7,458 bases of DNA from an uncultured Bacteroidia bacterium (lineage in GTDB: Bacteria > Bacteroidota > Bacteroidia > Bacteroidales > UBA932): positions 1 through 7,458 of the forward strand of contig CACYEB010000206.1 of assembly GCA_902773305.1 (NCBI GenBank). The letters are read 5' to 3'. The notes beneath the pieces are model-generated. The model saw nothing but the letters and a program-made list of their open reading frames with translations, ran no database searches and had not been told where the DNA came from. The translations under genes were made by a program, and so were the position numbers. Of this stretch, positions 1 through 6,121 are shown one piece after another. The first letter of the stretch is position 1, and each line of letters begins with the position of its first letter.

Positions 1-1941
1 CTGGATGCCTACAGTACCGCTGCCGTATTTCTTCACGAGGCCAGCCGCGACAACCCCGGTATCCTGGAACAGTTCAGCGGCGATCAGAAGGCGGTGCAAC
101 TGGCCGTCAGCCTAAACCGCATCTCACAGATCAAGCCCCGCGATACCAAACTCGAGGCGGAGCGCTACCGCAAGCTCATAGCAAGCTACTCGCCCGACGC
201 CAGGGTATTCATCATAAAGTTGGCGGACCGCCTCGAGATAATGCGTTCCCTCGCTATCTTTCCCAAGGCCGACCAGGCGCGAAAGAATGCCGAGACGATG
301 CTCCTCTACATCCCACTGGCCCATCAGGCCGGGTTGTACAATATCAAGAGCGAACTGGAAGACCTCTGGCTGAGGTACGCATATCCGGATGCCTGGCGCA
401 CCATCACCAATTATCTCAAGGCTACCAGCAGAGACCGCGAGGCGCTGGTGGAGACCTTTATCAAGCCGCTTGAGGCTACAATATCGGCCAAAGGTATCAA
501 ATATCACCTGAAGGCGCGCACTAAGAGTGCCTATTCGATCTGGAAGAAGATGCAGGTGCAGAACATCCCCATAAACGAGGTCTACGACGTGTTTGCCATC
601 CGTTTCATAGTGGAAGTCCCTCCTGAGCATGAGATAAGCACCTGTTGGGATGTCTTTGCGCTGGTCACGGAAAACTATCCTCAGGACGAACGCCGCCTGC
701 GCCAGTGGCTCGACCGCCCCAAACCCAATGGCTATCAGTCGCTGCACTGCACGGTGAATGTCGGCGGGCAGTGGGTGGAGGTGCAGATCCGTTCGGTGCG
801 GATGGACTATGAGGCGGAGTTGGGAGGCGCTTCCCACTGGTCATACAAGGGAGTCAAGAAAGATGCCCTGATAGGGGACTGGCTGGCAAGGGTGCGCAGC
901 CTTATGGAAAATTCCGACAACGACGGCTATCAGGATGCCGAAGATAACCTGCTGGAACAGGATGTCTTTGTGTTTACACCCGACGGAGAACTGCGGCAGC
1001 TTAAGAACGGCAGCACGGTGCTCGATTTCGCTTTTGACATTCACTCCAACCTGGGCCTCAGGTGTACGGGCGGTCTGGTCAACGGCAAGATGGTTTCTAT
1101 CCGTGAGCCGCTCAAGACGGGCGATTCGGTGGAGATACTGACTTCCAAAAACCAGAAACCCAGCGAGGACTGGCTGAACTTTGTGGCGACAAGCAAGGCC
1201 CGCACCAAAATCAAGCAGAAACTCAAGGAGCGTGAAAATGCCCTGGCCAAAGCCGGCAAGGAGATTTTGGACCGCCGTCTGAAAAACTGGAAGATGACGA
1301 TGTCCGACGAACAGCTCACGGCCCTTATCAAGAAATATAAGTTCCGCACCGCCAACGAATTATTTGGCGCAATCGGTCAGGAAATCATAGACGTGTCGGA
1401 TATCAAGGCCGCGCTTGTGCAGAACGAACCCGCCGGGACAGTGACGGCAGAGCGCCCCTATACCGTCCAGAAGAAGGACAACGGAAGCGACTATCTCGAA
1501 ATCGGCGGCAACGGCTCTCTCAGCGGAGTCAAATATAAACTTGCCAAATGTTGCAATCCGGTTTACGGCGACGATGTCTTCGGCTTTGTTACCATCAACG
1601 AAGGGGTAAAGATCCACCGTCTGTCGTGCCCGAACGCCGCCCGTCTGATAGAGAATTATCCACACAGGGTGCAGAAGGTACGCTGGAAGAAAGATGCCGC
1701 CACTACATCTTCGCAGGTCAATCTGAAGGTGGTGATAGACGAAGAGAGTGCAGTCAACGACATTATGGCGGTCATCGGTGCGCACCACGCGCTGGTACGC
1801 AGGCTGATAGCCGGCAGCCGCAACCGACGGGGCGAGATAGAGGTAGATACCACTATCTTTGTGGGCAGCAACCTGATGCTGGACCGTATCCTTGCGGGGC
1901 TTAGAAAACTCAAGAACGTACGACAAGTCACCAGACAGTAA
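1..1941 (+). CDS. relA: RelA/SpoT-family (p)ppGpp synthetase, 5'-truncated by the window edge
   Basis: The reading frame is open from base 1, so the true start lies upstream; 646 residues are visible of an expected 730-750. The protein transfers pyrophosphate from ATP to GDP or GTP to make the stringent-response alarmone on starved ribosomes. Domains in order: the C-terminal part of the HD hydrolase domain (about 1-330), the synthetase domain (about 470-860), TGS (about 958-1143, with FVFTPDGEL and DIHSNLG), a helical linker, a zinc-finger region with the Cys-Cys-His-Cys set at 1549-1554, 1615 and 1627, and a C-terminal ACT/RRM domain (about 1720-1938). The synthetase looks active: catalytic Asp at 586-588 (VYDVFAIR), PNGYQSLH at 724-747 and catalytic Glu at 778-780 (EVQIR). 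The hydrolase site looks dead: HDxxED reads HEASRD (34-51), and the later Asp...Asn motif reads DRLEI (226-240), losing the Asn. I therefore prefer RelA (synthetase only) over bifunctional Rel/SpoT. Bacteroidota commonly carry one of each type. uvrA follows directly. Confidence 0.93.
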   Translation: MDAYSTAAVFLHEASRDNPGILEQFSGDQKAVQLAVSLNRISQIKPRDTKLEAERYRKLIASYSPDARVFIIKLADRLEIMRSLAIFPKADQARKNAETMLLYIPLAHQAGLYNIKSELEDLWLRYAYPDAWRTITNYLKATSRDREALVETFIKPLEATISAKGIKYHLKARTKSAYSIWKKMQVQNIPINEVYDVFAIRFIVEVPPEHEISTCWDVFALVTENYPQDERRLRQWLDRPKPNGYQSLHCTVNVGGQWVEVQIRSVRMDYEAELGGASHWSYKGVKKDALIGDWLARVRSLMENSDNDGYQDAEDNLLEQDVFVFTPDGELRQLKNGSTVLDFAFDIHSNLGLRCTGGLVNGKMVSIREPLKTGDSVEILTSKNQKPSEDWLNFVATSKARTKIKQKLKERENALAKAGKEILDRRLKNWKMTMSDEQLTALIKKYKFRTANELFGAIGQEIIDVSDIKAALVQNEPAGTVTAERPYTVQKKDNGSDYLEIGGNGSLSGVKYKLAKCCNPVYGDDVFGFVTINEGVKIHRLSCPNAARLIENYPHRVQKVRWKKDAATTSSQVNLKVVIDEESAVNDIMAVIGAHHALVRRLIAGSRNRRGEIEVDTTIFVGSNLMLDRILAGLRKLKNVRQVTRQ

Positions 1942-4740
1942 ATGGAGAGCAGAGAGAGCATATTCATTAAGGGGGCACGGGCCAACAACCTCAAGAACAT
2001 AGACGTGACTGTCCCCAGGGGAAAGTTCGTGGTGGTGACAGGTGTCTCGGGCAGCGGCAAGAGTTCGCTGGCCTTCGATACCCTCTACGCCGAGGGACAC
2101 AGGCGCTTTGCAGAGAGTCTCTCTTCATTTGCCAGGCAGTTCCTTGGAAGGATTCCCAAGCCCAAGGTGGACTACATCACCGGCATTCCGCCGGCAATAG
2201 CGGTAGAGCAGAAGGTAAACACTACCAACGCCCGCTCTACGATAGCTACAACCACAGAGATTTACAACTATCTCAAGCTGATATTCGCCAAGATAGGAAA
2301 GACCTATTCTCCCATATCCGGCTGCGAGGTGGTGTGCGACACCGAAAAGAGCGTGCTGCGGTATATTCTGGACCTTCCCCAGGGAGAGTATGCCCTTATA
2401 GCCGCAGAACAGTGTTTTACTGAAGACAATGCGACTGAAACGTTCCTCGCGCTGAAGGAGGAGGGTTTTACACGTGTCGTGCAGGGAGCTACCGGCGATG
2501 TTTTCCGCATCGACGATGTCCTTTCAAAAAAGGTCCCGGCTCCTGACCCGACATCGCTGGCGGTGCTGGTGGACAGAGTCAGGGTCACCGGTGCAGGCGA
2601 CGACGAGATGGTCTCCCGGACGCTGGACTCGCTTAAGACCGCTTTCGAAAAGGGCCAGGGACATATTCTGTGCGGTCTGCCATCCCGGATGAAGCACTTC
2701 TCAAATGTCTTTGAGGCGGACGGGATGCATTTTGACCGCCCGGACGAGAATATGTTCAGTTTCAACAGTCCCATCGGGGCCTGTCCTGTGTGCGGTGGCT
2801 TCGGGAAGATGGTGGGCATAGACGAAAGTCTGGTGATACCCAATCCGACACTCAGCGTTTATGACGGTGCCGTGGCGTGCTGGAGAGGGGAGATGATGAA
2901 ATATTTCAAAGACCAGCTGGTTGAGAATGCCTACCGGTTCGACTTCCCCATATTCAAACCCTACAACGAACTCACCCGGCAGCAGAAAGACCTGCTGTGG
3001 AGCGGAAACGAATATTTTACCGGTATCGACGGGTTCTTTGACTGGGTGGGCAAGAACCGCTACAAGATACAGTTCAAGTATATGATGAGCCGATACAGCG
3101 GCAAAACGACCTGCCGGGCCTGCGGCGGCACCCGCCTGAGAAAGGAAGCACTTTACGTGCGCGTGGGAGGCAAGACCATTGCGGAGATGATGTCGATGCA
3201 GATAGGTGACCTGGCGGTTTTCCTCGACGGAATGGAACTGGCGGAATACGAGCGGCAACTGGTAGAAATCCCGTTGAAGGAAATCCGCGAAAGGCTGGCT
3301 TATATAGTGGAGGTGGGGCTGGGCTATCTGACTCTTGACCGTGCTTCCAACACACTTTCTGGAGGGGAGAGCCAGAGGATCAATCTGGTGAAGGTGCTGG
3401 GCAACAATCTGGTAGGCTCTATGTATGTCCTGGACGAACCCAGTATCGGCCTCCACAGCCGCGATACACGGCGCCTGATAGGTGTCCTGCGTAAGTTACG
3501 CGATCTGGGCAACACCGTGGTGGTAGTGGAACACGACCGCGAAATCATAGAGGCGGCAGATTATGTGATAGACATCGGTCCCGGAGCCGGCAGCTACGGA
3601 GGCGAAGTGGTCTATCAGGGGCCGCCTGCACTCCCTGCCGCCGGGGCGATTGACTGGCAGGCAAACCGCTCCCTGACCCTGGAATATCTCGCCGGCCACC
3701 GCAAGGGGTATCTCCCGCAGAAGAAGCATACTCCCAAGTATTCCATAACGGTAGAGGATGCCTGCGCCAACAATCTTAAAAACCTCACCGTAAGCTTCCC
3801 GCTGCGCTGCATCGTGGCGGTGACGGGCGTCTCCGGCAGCGGAAAGAGCTCGCTGGTGGGGGATATCCTCTATCCTGCGCTCTACCGTCACATCAATCAG
3901 CTTGGCGCCGCTCCCGGAGCTTTCAGACAGTTGTCGGGCGATTTGGAGCGCATCACTTCTGTGGAATATGTAGACCAGAATCCCATCGGCAAAAGCAGCC
4001 GCTCAAACCCCGTGACATATACCAAGGTCTACGACGATATCCGCAAACTCTTCTCAGATCAGCCTTACGCCAGGATGAACGGTTTCGGACACTCGCATTT
4101 CTCTTTCAACATAGACGGCGGTCGCTGCCCCGAATGCCAGGGCGAGGGGGTTATCCGTGTAGAGATGCAGTTTATGGCAGATGTGACTATGGTATGCCCC
4201 AGTTGCGGCGGCAAAAGGTTTCTGCCTGACATTCTGGAGGTAAAATATCACGACAAGAATATAAGCGACGTGCTGGATATGAGCGTGAGCGAGGCGGTTG
4301 AATTTTTCGGCAGCAAACCGGAGCCCCTGGCAAAGCGGATTGCGGAACGGCTCCAGCCCCTGATGGATGTGGGGCTGGCCTATCTGAAACTGGGCCAGAG
4401 CAGCAGTACCCTCTCGGGCGGCGAGAGCCAGCGCATCAAACTGGCCTCCTTCCTGGGCAAGGACTCCTCTTCGGGACCGGTACTCTTCATATTTGACGAG
4501 CCCACCACCGGCCTGCATTTCTACGACATAGAGAAATTGCTCAAGTCTTTCGACGCCCTCATAGCCAAGGGTCACTCCATCATTGTCGTGGAGCACAACC
4601 TGGATGTCATCCGTGCGGCAGACCATATCATAGAACTCGGTCCCGACGCCGGCGATGCCGGCGGCCAGCTCATATTCCAGGGCACCCCCGAAGAACTTAT
4701 AAAACAAACCACCCCCACAGCCAGAGCGCTGCAGGGGTAG
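1942..4740 (+). CDS. uvrA: Excinuclease ABC subunit UvrA
   Basis: This is the damage-sensing ATPase of nucleotide excision repair. It dimerises, loads UvrB at lesions and then leaves. The gene is complete at 932 residues, close to the usual 940. NBD I has Walker A at residues 34-42 (GVSGSGKSS), signature LSGGESQRI at 472-480 and Walker B VLDEPSIGL from 496. NBD II has Walker A at 629-637, signature LSGGESQRI from 824 and Walker B FIFDEPTTGL from 849. A UvrB-binding domain (about 120-235) and an insertion domain (about 287-390) are both present, so this is not the UvrA2 form that lacks the UvrB-binding domain. The C-terminal zinc finger is intact (C729, C732, C752, C755; C-x2-C-x19-C-x2-C). 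The N-terminal finger keeps CPVC (281-284), but the preceding CxxC is replaced by ADGMHF (259-264). CRAC at 391-394 is present. The ATG directly follows the relA stop (TAA then ATG, no spacer) with no Shine-Dalgarno motif, so translation is probably coupled. Isoleucine codons lean strongly to ATA. Confidence 0.98.
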   Translation: MESRESIFIKGARANNLKNIDVTVPRGKFVVVTGVSGSGKSSLAFDTLYAEGHRRFAESLSSFARQFLGRIPKPKVDYITGIPPAIAVEQKVNTTNARSTIATTTEIYNYLKLIFAKIGKTYSPISGCEVVCDTEKSVLRYILDLPQGEYALIAAEQCFTEDNATETFLALKEEGFTRVVQGATGDVFRIDDVLSKKVPAPDPTSLAVLVDRVRVTGAGDDEMVSRTLDSLKTAFEKGQGHILCGLPSRMKHFSNVFEADGMHFDRPDENMFSFNSPIGACPVCGGFGKMVGIDESLVIPNPTLSVYDGAVACWRGEMMKYFKDQLVENAYRFDFPIFKPYNELTRQQKDLLWSGNEYFTGIDGFFDWVGKNRYKIQFKYMMSRYSGKTTCRACGGTRLRKEALYVRVGGKTIAEMMSMQIGDLAVFLDGMELAEYERQLVEIPLKEIRERLAYIVEVGLGYLTLDRASNTLSGGESQRINLVKVLGNNLVGSMYVLDEPSIGLHSRDTRRLIGVLRKLRDLGNTVVVVEHDREIIEAADYVIDIGPGAGSYGGEVVYQGPPALPAAGAIDWQANRSLTLEYLAGHRKGYLPQKKHTPKYSITVEDACANNLKNLTVSFPLRCIVAVTGVSGSGKSSLVGDILYPALYRHINQLGAAPGAFRQLSGDLERITSVEYVDQNPIGKSSRSNPVTYTKVYDDIRKLFSDQPYARMNGFGHSHFSFNIDGGRCPECQGEGVIRVEMQFMADVTMVCPSCGGKRFLPDILEVKYHDKNISDVLDMSVSEAVEFFGSKPEPLAKRIAERLQPLMDVGLAYLKLGQSSSTLSGGESQRIKLASFLGKDSSSGPVLFIFDEPTTGLHFYDIEKLLKSFDALIAKGHSIIVVEHNLDVIRAADHIIELGPDAGDAGGQLIFQGTPEELIKQTTPTARALQG

Positions 4741-4760
4741 TGTTTAGCTTTGTTCACCAG

Positions 4761-4786
4761 CCGACTTCGCTGATTGCGAAGGCCGG
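4761..4786. terminator. Imperfect hairpin between convergent uvrA and ilvC, possible bidirectional terminator
   Basis: A perfect six-base stem, CTTCGC (4765-4770) with GCGAAG (4776-4781), encloses the loop TGATT. It can be extended by CCG (4761-4763) pairing with CGG (4784-4786) across a small internal loop (A against GC). It lies in the 48-base gap where uvrA (plus strand) and ilvC (minus strand) converge, the place where a shared terminator is expected. Neither side has a clear run of T after the stem: the plus strand continues AACTATTT into the ilvC stop. Efficient intrinsic termination is therefore uncertain. The rest of the gap, 4741-4760, shows nothing recognisable. Confidence 0.45.
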
Positions 4787-4788
4787 AA

Positions 4789-5838
4789 CTATTTGGCGTT
4801 CTCGGGACGGAGGGCGCGGACAGCCTTGCCGGCCTGCCACATCTCGCTCTCGCGCATCTCCTTGAGTTCTGCCTCGAGACCTGCACGGTAACCTTCCTTA
4901 CCGTTGGAATCGATGGAAATCTGTGCCTCGTTGCCGGTGGCTACGCTCTTGTACAGAGCCTCGAAGACCGGCTTGGTAGCGTCGCGGAACTTCTTCCACC
5001 AGTCCAGGGCGCCGCGCTGTGCGGTGGTGGAGCAGTTTGCGTACATCCAGTCCATACCGTTTTCGCCTACAAGCGGAAGAAGGCTCTGGGAGAGCTCCTC
5101 TACGGTCTCGTTGAAGGCCTCGCTGGGGGTGTGGCCGTTGGCGCGGAGCACGTCGTACTGCGCTGCAAAGATGCCCTGGATGGCACCCATCAGGGTACCG
5201 CGCTCTCCGGTGAGGTCAGAATAAGTCTCGCGCTTGAAGGTGGTCTCGAACAGATAGCCGCTGCCGATACCTACGCCGAGGGCGATGGTGCGGTCGTATG
5301 CCTTGCCTGTGGCATCCTGCCAGATGGCGTAAGATGAATTGATACCACGGCCCTGGAGGAAGAGACGGCGGAGGGAAGTACCGCTGCCCTTGGGAGCTAC
5401 CATAACGACATCGACATCCTTGGGAGGAACGATTCCGGTGCGCTCGTTGTAGGTGATGGCGAAGCCGTGGGAGAAATAGAGGCACTTGCCGGCGGTCAGG
5501 TGCTTCTTTACAGTGGGCCACGCCTGGATCTGGCCGGCATCGCTGAGCAGAAACTCTATCACGGTAGCTTTTTCGCAAGCTTCTTCTATTTCGAAGAGGG
5601 AAACGCCGGGAACCCATCCGTCTGCAACAGCCTTGTCCCAACTCTTGGAACCCTTGCGCTGTCCGACGATGACGTTGAAACCGTTGTCACGCAGGTTGAG
5701 AGACTGGCCAGGGCCCTGTACGCCATAACCGAGCACTGCTATTGTTTCGTTTGCCAATACGGCTTTCGCTTTTTCGAGAGGGAATTCGGCGCGGGTTACA
5801 ACCTGTTCCTCGACACCGCCAAAATTGATTTTTGCCAT
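4789..5838 (-). CDS. ilvC: Ketol-acid reductoisomerase, class I-like, NADP(+)-type loop
   Basis: The enzyme isomerises and reduces acetolactate (or acetohydroxybutyrate) to the dihydroxy acid, the second shared step of valine, leucine and isoleucine synthesis, in the cytoplasm. It needs Mg2+ and a nicotinamide cofactor. At 349 residues it is close to class I enzymes (about 330-350) and has a single C-terminal knotted domain, unlike the 491-residue E. coli form. Visible features: a Rossmann glycine loop GYGVQGPGQS (37-46); a cofactor-specificity loop GQRKGSKSW (59-67), rich in Arg/Lys/Ser and without acidic residues, which suggests NADPH; catalytic His124 in FSHGF; metal ligands Asp208 and Glu212 (SDLTGE); Glu244 and Glu248 (ETVEE) and substrate Ser270 from the C-terminal domain. 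The ATG at 5836-5838 gives the canonical N-terminus MAKINFGG and lies 2 bases after the ilvN stop, so it is the last visible gene of the operon. Isoleucine codons are mostly ATC, unlike uvrA, which fits high expression. Confidence 0.98.
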   Translation of the reverse strand: MAKINFGGVEEQVVTRAEFPLEKAKAVLANETIAVLGYGVQGPGQSLNLRDNGFNVIVGQRKGSKSWDKAVADGWVPGVSLFEIEEACEKATVIEFLLSDAGQIQAWPTVKKHLTAGKCLYFSHGFAITYNERTGIVPPKDVDVVMVAPKGSGTSLRRLFLQGRGINSSYAIWQDATGKAYDRTIALGVGIGSGYLFETTFKRETYSDLTGERGTLMGAIQGIFAAQYDVLRANGHTPSEAFNETVEELSQSLLPLVGENGMDWMYANCSTTAQRGALDWWKKFRDATKPVFEALYKSVATGNEAQISIDSNGKEGYRAGLEAELKEMRESEMWQAGKAVRALRPENAK

Positions 5839-5860
5839 TTTTATTGATTTTTAGGATTAA
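5839..5860 (-). promoter_or_regulatory. A-rich translation initiation region of ilvC
   Basis: Read on the minus strand, the 20 or so bases before the ilvC ATG are nearly all A and T (TCCTAAAAATCAATAAAA before ATG) and contain no Shine-Dalgarno motif. Bacteroidota usually start translation from such A-rich, unstructured leaders. The stretch overlaps the 3' end of ilvN, so it also encodes that protein's last residues. The functional role is inferred. Confidence 0.4.
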
Positions 5861-6110
5861 ATGCTTTGGTATAGTATATCTCAGATATGTCCACGAAATT
5901 GTGGGCCTGGTTCATAATACGCTTCATTATGAATTCATCGGGACAGAGGCATATCAGGTTGATGACAGCCATATTATTCTCCGTAGCGGTGAAAGTCACG
6001 GTGAGCACAGGCAGATTCTTCACGATAAAGAGCGAAGTGATGCGGTTCAATATATCCAGGCGGTTGCGCACCATTGCGTCCACTACATACTTGTCCATTT
6101 TTTGTTCCAT
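5841..6110 (-). CDS. ilvN: Short acetolactate synthase regulatory subunit (single ACT domain)
   Basis: This 89-residue protein sits between ilvB and ilvC and should be the small subunit of acetolactate synthase, which stabilises and regulates the large subunit. It consists of one ACT domain (about residues 8-80), recognisable from the helix segment NRLDILNRITSLF (16-28) and the NFVDISEIYY strand (71-80). It lacks the roughly 75-100-residue C-terminal domain of IlvH-type subunits (160-185 residues), so its size matches E. coli IlvM (87) and IlvN (96). Compared with E. coli IlvH, the valine-site Gly14 is Asp19, Ser17 is Asn22 and Asn29 is Pro34. Weak feedback by valine is predicted from this. 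The ATG at 6108-6110 is 11 bases after the ilvB stop. A second in-frame ATG at 6096-6098 (Met5) is an equally possible start and would still leave a full ACT domain. The stop is 2 bases before ilvC. The name ilvN rests mainly on context, since the sequence is divergent. Confidence 0.8.
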   Translation of the reverse strand: MEQKMDKYVVDAMVRNRLDILNRITSLFIVKNLPVLTVTFTATENNMAVINLICLCPDEFIMKRIMNQAHNFVDISEIYYTKAFNPKNQ

Positions 6111-6121
6111 TGTCGCTTCAC

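Noticed and set aside
94..96. GTG at 94 as the start of the RelA-family gene
   Set aside because: The frame stays open to base 1, and the residues before the GTG match the HD domain of the family, so the GTG is an internal valine codon.
124..837. A 237-codon open frame on the minus strand opposite relA, and similar long minus-strand frames at 1360-2100 and 2701-3456
   Set aside because: They lie entirely opposite strongly recognisable relA and uvrA coding sequence, their translations show no family resemblance, and long antisense frames are common in GC-rich genes.
1942..4740. A UvrA2-type paralogue linked to drug or toxin resistance
   Set aside because: UvrA2 proteins lack the UvrB-binding domain. 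Here residues about 120-235 match that domain and the length is standard, so a repair UvrA is the better call.
4774..5337. A 187-codon plus-strand frame antisense to ilvC
   Set aside because: The minus strand encodes an unmistakable ketol-acid reductoisomerase with all catalytic residues. The plus-strand frame matches nothing I recognise and is explained as a shadow.
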